From Chitinophaga qingshengii (GTDB taxonomy: Bacteria; Bacteroidota; Bacteroidia; Chitinophagales; Chitinophagaceae): a stretch of DNA of 64,000 nt. Shown in pieces: positions 22,825 through 31,996 of the stretch. Positions within the stretch are counted from its first letter, which is position 1, and each line of letters opens with the position of its first letter. The stretch spans positions 868,001 through 932,000 of the forward strand of contig NZ_JACVFC010000001.1 of assembly GCF_014529935.1 (NCBI RefSeq), given 5' to 3'. The notes below the pieces were generated by a model. It worked only from the letters and a program-made list of their open reading frames with translations. It did not search any database and was not told where the DNA came from. The translations under genes and the position numbers were made by a program.

Positions 22825-25752
22825 ATGCCATATACTAAGGAAACTATACTACCTTTTATTGAGCGACAGCAACAGCTTTACGAAGACAGCAGCCACTATG
22901 GGCAGCTGCAGGACGGGGTAGCTTTCCTTACCGGGCAAATCATTCACCCGCCTGTATGCACCGATGCCGCTATGGCCCGCGAAATGGGTGTTTTTCTGCA
23001 GCTGCTGAAGCTGCCCGACCAATGGGACGACAACGACCGGCTGGTGTTACAGCTGCTCGCAGATCCCCTGGTGTGGCAGCAATGCAGGGAGAGATTCTTC
23101 CAACACGTGGTGCCCATGCTGGACACACCTGGCTCCGCATCCGCTATCGTGCTGCGTTTCAGCTATTTTACCAGCTATCTGCAACAAAGAGGCTGTTCCA
23201 CGGAAGACATTGGTTCTATCCTGATTATCCATTCCGGTGACGGTAACAACTTCGACCTGTCACCACTCAAATTCACACCGCTGCGCAAGTTCCTCCAGGA
23301 CCTGATCAAAAGCGCAGAATGGCCCGTAGTAGATGCTTACCTGCGTACCTGGAAACAACATGGATGGAACTCCCTGTTTTTCCGGCTTTTGTCCAAAGGT
23401 CACCCGGACCGGGAAATGGAGTACCTGGAACATATCCTTGAGCAACCGGACAAGGGTTTTGTCAACGTAGAACTATCCCGGGTACTGCTGCAAACCAACC
23501 AGGGCAAATACCAGCCGCTAATTGAAAAAGCAGTGACCCACCTGGCCACATTGCCCGACTATACCGCCCAACTGGGCGGGTATTACCTGTTGGCCCAATA
23601 TCAGCCGGAACAATACCAGCCACTGCTACTGCAGGCATCCTATGCTTATCTGCAGGAATACAACAGCAGTCTTAGCAGTCAGGCTTTCCGCCAGCAACAA
23701 GCCGCTATGGGCGGATCTTCCGCATTGCCGGCACCGGATGTGATGGCCGTAGGTCAACTGCTCCGACAGGACCGGCGCAATGCCCTGCCATACCTGGATA
23801 CCCACGTGGATGAAAAACGTTACCTGCATCCGGAGGCATTCCAGCTACTGCAGCAGGAACTGGGCAACCAGGCCGTTCCCCTGCTACTCAAAGCCATCCG
23901 CAACGATTACGAAGCCAAACATATTTTCCCGCTGCTGACACAGCTCGACGCCTCCCTGTACGCCGAAAGCCTATGGGATTTCACATTGCATAAACTGAAG
24001 TCAGTACGTACGCTCGTTGTCGTTATCCTTGCAGATCACCCGCAGGCACTGGAACGCGCCGGCGAGCTGCTACAGCATAAGAAAGCAGAACAAAGGCTGA
24101 CCGCCGTTCAGATCCTGTGCAGGCTGAATACGCCGGCAGCCAAACAGTTGCTGCAACACGCCCTGCAGCAGGAAATCAACGACGATGCCCGCGATCTGAT
24201 GCTCGATACCCTGGGTCATACCCTGCAAAGCGAAGACGATACCACTACCGCACAGCAACTGGTAGCTTTCGCCAAAAAGCGCGGCAAACTTTCCCGTCCA
24301 CTCGAAAAATGGCTGGATGATACCGCCTTATCACCGCTGTACCTCCGTGATGGTACACCCCTCACGTTGGAAATGACGCGGTTTTTATTATACCGCATGT
24401 CACGCGTAGCAGCAATGCATGCCGATATCGAAGCCAAACCTTTGCTGCGGCTGATAGACCGCTCCCGCGGCGGCGCCTTTGCCATGCAGCTGTTCCAGCT
24501 GTATGTAGCCAGGAACGGCGATGCCAAAGCCAGATACCTGCTGGCACTGGCTGGCCTTACCGGCGACGAACAGCTGGCCACCACGCTGGAAACCGCTACC
24601 CTTCAATGGATCAGCGAAAAAAGATGGCGCATGGCCGAACATGGTGTTGCCGCCCTGGCTATTCATGGCAGCAAACAGGCGTTGCGCACCGTGGAATTCC
24701 TGTCCCGTAAATACCGTGTCCGCAAATCCAACGTAGGGGCGGCAGCGTTAGCCGGCATGCAACAAGCCGCCGCCGACATGGGCCTCAGCATGCATGAACT
24801 GGGAGACCGCATCGTACCCGATTTCGGTTTCAGGGGACTGTTCCTGCCTTTCGATGTAAAAGGAGATACCTACCAGTTATATATCGACCTTCAGTTCAAA
24901 CTGGCAGTACTCAATCATAAACAACGGCGGCTGAAATCCATTCCTGTCGCCACGCCGGCCGCAACCAAAGAGGCTATTAAACAGCTGGGCAAAGCCATCA
25001 CCGAAACCGTGAAGCTGCAAACCGCCCGGCTCGAACATTTCCTGGTAGTGCAGCGTAAATGGGAGCCTACCCAATGGCAACAGTGTTTCCTGCATAACCC
25101 GGTGATGTTCGTATATGCCAACCGGTTATTATGGGCGCTGTATGATGAACAGGACCGTTTGCTGACCGGTTTCCAGTGCCGTGACAATGGCGCACTGACC
25201 AACCTGCAGGGCCTGCCCGTAGACATACCTGCCGGTGCTTCCATCCGGGTACTGCATCCGCTGTACCTTAGTGCCGCGGAGATTATCCAGTGGAAACAAC
25301 GGTTTGCTGCCGATGGTATTGAAGCCGTATTCCCCCAGCTGGACAGGCCCGTGGCCGCTTTACCGCCACAGCAGGCGGATACCACACTGGTACACGACTT
25401 TGAAGATATTGCCCTCGAAAGCACGCTGTTGAACAAACACATGGAGCAAAAAGGCTGGAAACTGAGTGAAGGCAGCGACGGTAAATACGTATATGCCTAT
25501 CACAAAACAGATGACGAAAACCAGCTGGAAGTAATTGTGGAAATGAGCAGCATTTATAAAGAAGAAGGTTTCCGGTACAAACTGGGAACCCTTTATTTTG
25601 TAGATAAGACCAAAGTGCGGCAACGCTGGGCCCGAAGCGTGGACAAAGAAACCGACGACTGCCTGCTGCCTCTGGGCCATGTACCGCCTGTATTCTATTC
25701 CGAGGCGATCACAGATATTGCGATTTCACGGGATAAGGTAGAAGTAGCCTGA
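22825..25752 (+). CDS. DUF4132 domain protein with HEAT-like repeats
   Basis: A 975-residue protein. Residues about 1-620 are HEAT-like helical repeats (RLTAVQILCRLNTPAAKQLL and similar), and the C-terminal part (about 650-975) matches DUF4132: LEHFLVVQRKWEPTQWQ, FVYANRLLWALYD, LHPLYLSAAEIIQWKQRF. DUF4132 proteins, often joined to WGR domains, have no assigned reaction. The frame is open from 22771, within the VWA gene, but ATG 22825 (MPYTKETILPF) lies after its stop and is preferred. Last gene of the cluster. Confidence 0.85.
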   Translation: MPYTKETILPFIERQQQLYEDSSHYGQLQDGVAFLTGQIIHPPVCTDAAMAREMGVFLQLLKLPDQWDDNDRLVLQLLADPLVWQQCRERFFQHVVPMLDTPGSASAIVLRFSYFTSYLQQRGCSTEDIGSILIIHSGDGNNFDLSPLKFTPLRKFLQDLIKSAEWPVVDAYLRTWKQHGWNSLFFRLLSKGHPDREMEYLEHILEQPDKGFVNVELSRVLLQTNQGKYQPLIEKAVTHLATLPDYTAQLGGYYLLAQYQPEQYQPLLLQASYAYLQEYNSSLSSQAFRQQQAAMGGSSALPAPDVMAVGQLLRQDRRNALPYLDTHVDEKRYLHPEAFQLLQQELGNQAVPLLLKAIRNDYEAKHIFPLLTQLDASLYAESLWDFTLHKLKSVRTLVVVILADHPQALERAGELLQHKKAEQRLTAVQILCRLNTPAAKQLLQHALQQEINDDARDLMLDTLGHTLQSEDDTTTAQQLVAFAKKRGKLSRPLEKWLDDTALSPLYLRDGTPLTLEMTRFLLYRMSRVAAMHADIEAKPLLRLIDRSRGGAFAMQLFQLYVARNGDAKARYLLALAGLTGDEQLATTLETATLQWISEKRWRMAEHGVAALAIHGSKQALRTVEFLSRKYRVRKSNVGAAALAGMQQAAADMGLSMHELGDRIVPDFGFRGLFLPFDVKGDTYQLYIDLQFKLAVLNHKQRRLKSIPVATPAATKEAIKQLGKAITETVKLQTARLEHFLVVQRKWEPTQWQQCFLHNPVMFVYANRLLWALYDEQDRLLTGFQCRDNGALTNLQGLPVDIPAGASIRVLHPLYLSAAEIIQWKQRFAADGIEAVFPQLDRPVAALPPQQADTTLVHDFEDIALESTLLNKHMEQKGWKLSEGSDGKYVYAYHKTDDENQLEVIVEMSSIYKEEGFRYKLGTLYFVDKTKVRQRWARSVDKETDDCLLPLGHVPPVFYSEAITDIAISRDKVEVA

Positions 25753-25793
25753 AGCATTTAAATATGATATTTTTTTCGTATTTTATCGTTCCT

Positions 25794-25801
25794 TAGATTT
25801 G
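25794..25801 (+). promoter_or_regulatory. Candidate -7 element (TAGATTTG) of the hexosaminidase gene
   Basis: TAGATTTG matches TAnnTTTG and lies 19 bases before the ATG at 25821. A T-run at 25771-25776 occupies the place of the -33 element. It shows that the GH20 gene is probably transcribed on its own rather than only by read-through from the DUF4132 gene. Confidence 0.45.
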
Positions 25802-25820
25802 TGAACAATAAAATACATAT

Positions 25821-27407
25821 ATGCTCAGACTTCAATCCATGGTCATCAGCAGTTGCCTGTTGCTGGCCGTGACTGCCAAAAAGTTGCAAGCGCAGCGCCT
25901 TATACCGCAACCCACGCAGGTAACCGCTACTACCGGCGTTTTTAAACTCTCCGGCGCCACTGCCATCATCGGCGGCAGAAGTGCCGGAGAGGCTAAATAC
26001 CTTCAGGAAGCGTTTGACGATCGTATCCACCTCAAGCTTCCGTTACAACCCTCCGCTCAGAGCAATTTTATACGTTTAACATTGAATGAAAAGCTGGACT
26101 CTCTCCTGGGTAAGGAGGGATACCAACTGAAAGTTACGCCTGCCGGCGCGACCATTACTGCCACTACCAATGCCGGTATATTCTATGGCATACAATCCCT
26201 TCAACAACTCATCGCTTATAAAGACGGTAACTATTTCATTTCGGGCGTAGAAATACAGGATAAGCCCCGTTTTGGCTGGAGAGCGTTTATGCTAGACGAG
26301 GGCCGTCACTTTAAAGGCGCGGCAGCGGTTAAAAAGCTGCTGGAAGAAATGGCAGCCCTGAAGATGAACACATTCCACTGGCATCTGACCGATGACCAGG
26401 GCTGGCGCATCGAAATCAAAAAATACCCCTTGCTGACCAAAGTGGGCGGTCACCGCGATTCCACCCAAACCGGCAGCTGGAACAGTACCGTATATGACGG
26501 CAAACCGCATGATGGCTTTTATACCCAGGAGCAAATCCGGGATATCATCGCGTATGCCGCGGCCCGTCACATTACCATTATTCCGGAGATAGAGATGCCT
26601 GGCCACTCTGCGGCTGCCATTGCAGCTTATCCCTGGCTGGGTACCAAACATACGCCCATCAAGGTACCAGGTAAATTCGGCGTGCATTACGACGTATATA
26701 ACGTAACCGATCCTAAAGTAATCACCTTCCTGCACGACGTGCTGGACGAAGTGATGCAGCTCTTCCCCTCCAAAGTGATCCATATTGGCGGTGATGAAGT
26801 AAAGTATGATCAATGGAAAGCCGATGCCGGTGTACAGGCCTATATGAAAGAACATCAGCTGGCCTCTCCTGCCGATCTGCAAATCTATTTCACCAATAAC
26901 ATTTCCACTTATCTCGCCGGCAAACAACGCCGTATGATGGGCTGGAATGAAATCATGGGTGCAAAGCTGCATGAATACAACGATAGCAAAGATATAGGTA
27001 CCACCAAACTGGCGCCTGGCACGATTGTACATTTCTGGAAAGGGGAACTTAACCTGATCACCGATGCCGTGTCAAAAGGATACGACGTGGTGAATTCCTA
27101 TCATGCGGCTACTTACCTGGACTACAACTACGAAGAGATATCACTGGAAAAAGCGTACAGCTTTGATCCTATTCCAGCCGGACTGGATGCCAGATACCAC
27201 TCCAAAATACTGGGCACCGGTTGCCAAATGTGGGGAGAATGGATTCCGGATGTAATGTCCATGGAAGATAAAGTATACCCGCGACTGGCGGCCTATGCCG
27301 AAGACGGCTGGACTTTGCCCGCCAACAAAAACTTTAAGGATTTCCAAACCGCACTCCAGGTATTTTATGCCCGTTGGAGCAATAGAAGTATTTACTACCA
27401 CCGGTAA
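25821..27407 (+). CDS. Beta-N-acetylhexosaminidase, GH20
   Basis: A 528-residue GH20 enzyme that removes terminal N-acetylglucosamine or N-acetylgalactosamine from chitin oligomers or glycans by substrate-assisted catalysis. An N-terminal signal-like segment ends near residue 25 (LLLAVTAKKLQAQ), so it is exported, probably to the periplasm. A GH20b domain (about 27-145) precedes the catalytic barrel. The catalytic pair D325-E326 lies in HIGGDEVKYDQW, and FHWHLTDDQGWRIEI and IPEIEMPGHS are conserved substrate-site strands. Chitin or peptidoglycan sugar use fits the organism. It is followed by a very long hairpin. Confidence 0.95.
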   Translation: MLRLQSMVISSCLLLAVTAKKLQAQRLIPQPTQVTATTGVFKLSGATAIIGGRSAGEAKYLQEAFDDRIHLKLPLQPSAQSNFIRLTLNEKLDSLLGKEGYQLKVTPAGATITATTNAGIFYGIQSLQQLIAYKDGNYFISGVEIQDKPRFGWRAFMLDEGRHFKGAAAVKKLLEEMAALKMNTFHWHLTDDQGWRIEIKKYPLLTKVGGHRDSTQTGSWNSTVYDGKPHDGFYTQEQIRDIIAYAAARHITIIPEIEMPGHSAAAIAAYPWLGTKHTPIKVPGKFGVHYDVYNVTDPKVITFLHDVLDEVMQLFPSKVIHIGGDEVKYDQWKADAGVQAYMKEHQLASPADLQIYFTNNISTYLAGKQRRMMGWNEIMGAKLHEYNDSKDIGTTKLAPGTIVHFWKGELNLITDAVSKGYDVVNSYHAATYLDYNYEEISLEKAYSFDPIPAGLDARYHSKILGTGCQMWGEWIPDVMSMEDKVYPRLAAYAEDGWTLPANKNFKDFQTALQVFYARWSNRSIYYHR

Positions 27408-27447
27408 ATCATTTATGGATTTACGAATTTTGGGATTTACGAATTTT

Positions 27448-27515
27448 GGGATTTAAAAAAGCGAAGATCTAAGCGAATAAATACCAGCGCTTAGATCTTC
27501 GCTTTTTTAAATCCC
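27448..27515. terminator. 28-base-pair perfect hairpin between convergent genes
   Basis: Arms 27448-27475 and 27488-27515 are perfect reverse complements, with a 12-base loop. The stem holds AAAAAAGCGAAGATC and its complement, so each strand ends in a T-run: a bidirectional terminator between the GH20 gene (+) and the lipoprotein gene (-). Outside this core the flanks (GATTTACGAATTTTGG units) continue to pair imperfectly for another 25 bases or so. Confidence 0.85.
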
Positions 27516-27547
27516 CAAAATCCGTAAATCCATAAATCTCAAAATCC

Positions 27548-28180
27548 CTAAATTTTTTTCAGCGTGTAGGCGTCACCGGTTTTCACCAATTGATACCGGA
27601 TGGTTTTGCGGGTGTCTTTTGCCAATACATCCTGTTGCCCTTCCTGCATCGCAGGATAGGAACGGATCAGTTCTTTTCCTTGTATATAAAACGAATCGCG
27701 CCCTTTATAATCTTTCCCTGACAGGCTGTCAAGTGCGCCTGTATTGATTTTCACCACACCTTTCGGTTGTATTGCGAAAGCATACACTTTACCATACAGA
27801 TTAGTACCGGCAGAGGTACTGAATACGTATAGTTCCGGTTGCCCGTCACCGTTCAGGTCGGTCACCGCCACATCTGAAACAGCACCTTTAAAATCCTTTT
27901 CCACAATAGTATCTGCACGGGTGGTATCTTTTACGGAACCGATGCTGATAAACAGGTTGCGCAGTGTTTCATCTCCCCTGGTAGTTACACTAAAGCGATA
28001 ATTTTTGAACGTGGTATCCATCTTGAAAGTGGGCCGTTCCGGCGCCTTGGGAGCCGGTGTAGCAGCTCTGGCACTGTCGTCGGCCTTATTTTGCTGTACT
28101 TTTTTTTGTTCACTCAGGTTGTTACAGGCCATCATCATCCACAACAAAAAGCCTGGCAACAGGTACTGTATTCCTTTCAT
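27548..28180 (-). CDS. Hypothetical lipoprotein
   Basis: A 210-residue protein with an N-terminal hydrophobic segment ending in WMMMACNN, a plausible lipobox with C19, so it is likely lipid-anchored in the envelope. A low-complexity A/P/K linker follows. The folded part (about 50-210) has one DLNGDGQPELYVFS motif resembling a calcium-binding D-x-N-x-D-G loop as in FG-GAP or EF-hand-like repeats. No enzyme motif is seen. The family is not recognised. Converges with the GH20 gene across the long hairpin; upstream, four bases away, is a small basic protein gene. Confidence 0.75.
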   Translation of the reverse strand: MKGIQYLLPGFLLWMMMACNNLSEQKKVQQNKADDSARAATPAPKAPERPTFKMDTTFKNYRFSVTTRGDETLRNLFISIGSVKDTTRADTIVEKDFKGAVSDVAVTDLNGDGQPELYVFSTSAGTNLYGKVYAFAIQPKGVVKINTGALDSLSGKDYKGRDSFYIQGKELIRSYPAMQEGQQDVLAKDTRKTIRYQLVKTGDAYTLKKI

Positions 28181-28183
28181 AAG

Positions 28184-28360
28184 CTAACGTTTATGTTTGG
28201 CAGATTTATGTTCCTTTCGGTTGTGGGTGGTATCAGTTCCCTTAAAGTCCTGTTCTTCATTCTTGCGGCTGTCAAGGTTATCGCGGATTTCCGGCTTAGG
28301 CATATTGCTGAGCGGTTGCTGTTTGCTTTGATGCGTGTTTTCATTCCTGGAACTTTTCAT
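28184..28360 (-). CDS. Small, highly charged hypothetical protein
   Basis: A 58-residue frame from ATG 28360 (MKSSRNENTHQSKQQPL) to the stop at 28184. It is almost entirely polar, with many K, R, E, D, N and Q and no hydrophobic core (MPKPEIRDNLDSRKNEEQ), so it is probably disordered. The frame is open further upstream to 28534, but that part has poor composition. It ends four bases before the lipoprotein gene on the same strand, consistent with an operon. No known family. Confidence 0.5.
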   Translation of the reverse strand: MKSSRNENTHQSKQQPLSNMPKPEIRDNLDSRKNEEQDFKGTDTTHNRKEHKSAKHKR

Positions 28361-28638
28361 AACCAATATTTTGAGGTGATCAATACAGGATGCGCTACAA
28401 AAGCAGTGCCTTAGTGCCGAAGCCCGCCGCAGGAAGGATTTCAGCGCATCGTTGTTGTCTAACCGTCTCCCCTGAATGCCCGTCAAAATCCACACAATGG
28501 GCGGGATCGGCCTCTGCAAACGTGTTTCAGTCACTCAACACAAGGGCTCCATTCTCAATAGCTTACGCTGGTCCGGGCCGTTAGCTGGAAAATTGAGCAT
28601 GATATTGGTCATATATCTCCCGACAAAAATCAAATTTT

Positions 28639-28917
28639 ATGAAGAATCTTCCTGCTACCATCGGACTTATGATCGTATTATTTGTATTCTTTCTGTTCCA
28701 GGGCAGTGATGACCGTGCTGTGCAGGCCAATCCCATCAGCCAGGATGAGTTGGTAAAACCGGGCGGATACCAGGAATTGCTTCAGGATACCATGCCTCCC
28801 AAACTAAGGGATACTATCAGTCCTGCACGCAAAGCGCACAAGAAAGAGATGAAAGAGATGAAGAAGAACATGAAAAAACATGAAAAAGATTCAACGCGAA
28901 GGGATACAATGAGGTAA
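28639..28917 (+). CDS. Small membrane-anchored hypothetical protein
   Basis: A 92-residue protein. Residues about 6-22 are a hydrophobic segment (TIGLMIVLFVFFLFQG) acting as signal anchor; the rest is hydrophilic with a strongly basic/acidic C-terminus (KAHKKEMKEMKKNMKKHEKD) likely to be helical. It is followed directly by a good terminator, which supports a real single-gene transcript. Function unknown. Confidence 0.7.
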   Translation: MKNLPATIGLMIVLFVFFLFQGSDDRAVQANPISQDELVKPGGYQELLQDTMPPKLRDTISPARKAHKKEMKEMKKNMKKHEKDSTRRDTMR

Positions 28918-28927
28918 AACCACTTTT

Positions 28928-28955
28928 AGCTCCGGCATTGACCGGAGCTTTTTTA
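28928..28955 (+). terminator. Rho-independent terminator
   Basis: AGCTCCGG (28928-28935) pairs with CCGGAGCT (28942-28949) around a six-base loop and runs into a T-stretch (28949-28954). It ends the small membrane protein gene and lies against the 3' end of the convergent MgtC gene. Confidence 0.88.
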
Positions 28956-29624
28956 TGCGCTCCAGGATATCTCCTTTACGCCGCTGTCCGACTGAATATC
29001 GGCTATGATAGCTGAGAAGGTGGTTTTATCCAGGTTTTTAAAACGAATGCTGAGCAGGAAAAGCGTGTCTGTCTGTTCGATATTACATCCCGTAATGGTG
29101 AGCGCGTTGTTTTGAAAAAGTTTATCAATCAGTTCTACCGATTTACTTCTTTCAAAAGTTACAATACGGATACTTTTATGTTCAAAGCGGGCGAGGAATT
29201 TTTTCTCCAGCGGCTGTAATCCCCAGAGGATAATTAACGCTATAATGGTGGCAATGAGACCGGCAAAATACATTCCGCCGCCGGTAGCCAGGCCGATAGC
29301 CGCTACTGTCCAGAGACCGGCAGCTGTTGTTAGGCCTCTGATCACGCCTTCTCTCAGAAAAAGAATGGTACCGGCGCCGATAAAACCAATCCCGCTGATC
29401 ACCTGTGCCGCCACCCTGGAAGGGTCCAGCACTACATTGGGCGCACCCAGGATATCTCCGAAACCATAGGCAGACACCATCATGGTGAGGGCGGCGCCCA
29501 CGCATACCATCATATGGGTGCGTAAACCGGCAGCCCACTCCTTCCGCTCCCGTTCCAGGCCGATCATTCCACCGAAAACAGCAGCCAAAGAAAGTCTTAA
29601 CAGTATTTCCGTCCACGGGATCAT
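28953..29624 (-). CDS. MgtC/SapB family inner membrane protein
   Basis: A 223-residue protein. The N-terminal 140 residues hold about four or five membrane helices with the MgtC signature LAAVFGGMIGLERER, followed by GLRTHMMVCVGAALTMM and GIGFIGAGTIL. The C-terminal 70 residues form a soluble ACT-like domain. Family members affect Mg2+ homeostasis, F-type ATP synthase activity or intracellular survival. No magnesium transporter gene is next to it, so no specific role is claimed. Confidence 0.92.
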   Translation of the reverse strand: MIPWTEILLRLSLAAVFGGMIGLERERKEWAAGLRTHMMVCVGAALTMMVSAYGFGDILGAPNVVLDPSRVAAQVISGIGFIGAGTILFLREGVIRGLTTAAGLWTVAAIGLATGGGMYFAGLIATIIALIILWGLQPLEKKFLARFEHKSIRIVTFERSKSVELIDKLFQNNALTITGCNIEQTDTLFLLSIRFKNLDKTTFSAIIADIQSDSGVKEISWSA

Positions 29625-29673
29625 ACTATTAAAGTTAAACTATTATTCTGTAACAGGAATGGCTGTACGCAGA

Positions 29674-30543
29674 TCAGGCTTCCAGTGTGCCGAAGAGCCC
29701 ATTTTTATAATCCGCTATCGCCTGATCCACTTCTGCAGCGGTGTTCATAACGAAGTTATCTTTCGCGGCAACCGGTTCATTGATCGGTTCAGCGCAGAGA
29801 TAGAGGATACGGGAAGTTTCCCCGCAGGTGATCTGTATGTCTTCCGCTGCATCGTCCTTATCGAATACCACGAGGTGGTAACCGTTGACCGTAGTACCGT
29901 TGATAGTGAGTTGTCCGTCAACGACATACAGCAGGGTCCAGTAACCGGGGGTTGCTTTCAGGGTAACAGATTTACCGGTTTGGATAGTGCCCCATATCGC
30001 CGTGATAGGCGTAAAATTTTGCAGGGGGCCTGTTTTGCCTTCGTAGCCGCCGCTGACGAGTGTCAGTTGTACTCCGTCTGCCTGTGCTACAGGCGGCATA
30101 TCCGCGCCTTTTACATATTGATAGTACGGCGCATCACCCTTGCGGGCTGCGGGTACATTGAACCAGAGTTGCAACAGTTCGTAGTTACCGCCCTGGCGGA
30201 GAAAATCTTCAGAAGGGCCTTCACTGTGCAGAATACCTTTACCCGCAAACATCCATTGCACATCGCCGGCAGTAACAGTCATAGCGTTACCCGCATTATC
30301 ACGGTGATACCCCTGCCCTTGCAGCATAAAAGTGACCGGTGCAAATCCACGGTGCGGATGCGGATGCAATCTTTCCGCCGGAGCGCCCGGTTCGTAATAT
30401 TTTGCCGGCATATGATGTATCACAATAAAAGGGCTGGCAAAACGGAACTGCATGGAGGGCAGCGGTTGCCGCACCACTTCAGTATCTGTAATGTGTTTTT
30501 CCCGGCCTTCGACAACGTGCAGGATTTTCTTTTCCATATGCAA
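29674..30543 (-). CDS. Pirin family bicupin protein
   Basis: A 289-residue pirin. The N-terminal cupin has the metal-binding residues in HPHPHRGF and GILHSEGPSE (three histidines and one glutamate) which bind iron. Pirins include quercetin 2,3-dioxygenases and regulatory proteins. The C-terminal cupin (about 170-289) lacks metal ligands, as usual. Starts at ATG 30543 or 30537. It lies four bases after the stop of the CNNM-type gene on the same strand, so the two are probably co-transcribed, but no functional link is obvious. Confidence 0.92.
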   Translation of the reverse strand: MHMEKKILHVVEGREKHITDTEVVRQPLPSMQFRFASPFIVIHHMPAKYYEPGAPAERLHPHPHRGFAPVTFMLQGQGYHRDNAGNAMTVTAGDVQWMFAGKGILHSEGPSEDFLRQGGNYELLQLWFNVPAARKGDAPYYQYVKGADMPPVAQADGVQLTLVSGGYEGKTGPLQNFTPITAIWGTIQTGKSVTLKATPGYWTLLYVVDGQLTINGTTVNGYHLVVFDKDDAAEDIQITCGETSRILYLCAEPINEPVAAKDNFVMNTAAEVDQAIADYKNGLFGTLEA

Positions 30544-30547
30544 TGTA

Positions 30548-31834
30548 TTAACGGATCAACTTTAAACGCGCCTTCTCCACAGAGCTGCGGAACATCTTCA
30601 GAATCAACACTTCGTAGTTTTCAATGACCAGCACTTCTCCTTCTCTCGGGATATTGCCATGAATATAGTTGATTAAACCAGAGAGTGTTTCATAATGTTC
30701 GCTTTCCGGGAGTGGGACCGGCAGTAACTCGTTGATGTCTGCCAGGTATTCATGGGCGTCTACGAGGTAGGTGTTTTCATCTTTTTTCTCTACGATCGGG
30801 GTTTCCTGGTCGTGTTCGTCCTGGATATCGCCCACCAGTTCTTCGAGGATGTCTTCCATGGTCACGATGCCTTCCGTATCGCCGAATTCGTTGGTGACTA
30901 CCGCCAATTGCAGGCGCTGGCTCTGGAAAGTACGGAGCAGGTCCTTGATCTTCATGCTATCCGGCACGTAGAAGCAGGGTTTGAGGATATCCTGGATATT
31001 GGTGAGGGTTTTCTCCAGTACCCCTTTCACCAGGTCTTTCGTATAGATCACCCCTTTGAGTTCATCGAGGGTATTATTGTATACCGGGTAGCGGGAATAG
31101 CCGTCTCTGATCACCTGGTCCACCAGTTCCTGGAAAGGTTTGCTGATATCGAGCGCAGAGATGTCTTTCCGGTGGGTCAGGATTTCTTTTACACGGCTGT
31201 CGTCGAATTCAAACACGTTCTGGATCAGTTCCCGTTCTGTTTCTTCGATAGCGCCGCCTTCCTGGCTTTCAGAGATGATGAGTTTCAGTTCCTCTTCCGA
31301 ATGGATTTCAGCCTCTCCTGCGGGCGTTAAACCGATCAGGCGGAGGATACTGTTGGCCAGGCCGTTGAGCAGCCATATAAAGGGCCGGAAAACGACGAAA
31401 AAGAACCGTAACGGCAGGGCTACGGCCAGGGTGGTAGGCAATGGTTTGCGGATGGCCATGGATTTAGGGGCCAGTTCACCGAAAACGATGTGCAATATGG
31501 TAATGGTCAAAAAGGCGATGGGTATCGAGATGTTATGCGCCATGCCTTCCGTCATGTGGATATGCAGTGCATCCATCAGGCGGAGGATCAGTTGCGTTAC
31601 TACGGACTCCCCCACCCAGCCAAGGCCCAGGGATGCCAGGGTAATACCCAACTGGGTAGCCGCCAGGTAACCATCCAGGTTGGTTACGATGTGTTTAGCC
31701 GCTGTTGTGGCCCTGCTCAGGCCGCCTTTGCTGTTAATCTGTGAAGAACGTACTTTCACGATGGCAAACTCCGCCGCTACAAAAAATCCATTTAATAATA
31801 CTAGAAAACAAGTCAGAAAAACCTGCAAAAGCAT
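30548..31834 (-). CDS. CNNM/CorC-HlyC type membrane protein (DUF21, CBS pair, transporter-associated domain)
   Basis: A 428-residue protein often labelled hemolysin. Domain order: DUF21 membrane domain (about 1-190, about four helices, with GFFVAAEFAIVKVRSSQ), a CBS pair (about 205-330; LTHRKDISALD, GVIYTKDLVKGV) that senses adenine nucleotides, and a C-terminal CorC/HlyC domain (about 345-428). Studied relatives take part in Mg2+ or cobalt efflux. The gene starts with its own spacer upstream and is followed by the pirin gene. Confidence 0.93.
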   Translation of the reverse strand: MLLQVFLTCFLVLLNGFFVAAEFAIVKVRSSQINSKGGLSRATTAAKHIVTNLDGYLAATQLGITLASLGLGWVGESVVTQLILRLMDALHIHMTEGMAHNISIPIAFLTITILHIVFGELAPKSMAIRKPLPTTLAVALPLRFFFVVFRPFIWLLNGLANSILRLIGLTPAGEAEIHSEEELKLIISESQEGGAIEETERELIQNVFEFDDSRVKEILTHRKDISALDISKPFQELVDQVIRDGYSRYPVYNNTLDELKGVIYTKDLVKGVLEKTLTNIQDILKPCFYVPDSMKIKDLLRTFQSQRLQLAVVTNEFGDTEGIVTMEDILEELVGDIQDEHDQETPIVEKKDENTYLVDAHEYLADINELLPVPLPESEHYETLSGLINYIHGNIPREGEVLVIENYEVLILKMFRSSVEKARLKLIR

Positions 31835-31996
31835 GAATGTGGTAATTGGTTCGCAACCCCAAATATAGGTAAATCAATTTTGATGCGTTGTTTTTTCTCG
31901 CAAAGCAGGGTAAGGGAAAAAAATCTTTTCAATAGTCTACTAATTTCATAGAGTTTATGTATTTTGTGGAGAATTTGGCCGGAAGATTTTTATAAA

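Noticed and set aside
28361..28534. Longer N-terminus for the small charged protein
   Set aside because: Composition changes sharply (cysteine-rich, non-repeating) upstream of ATG 28360, so the extension is probably not translated.
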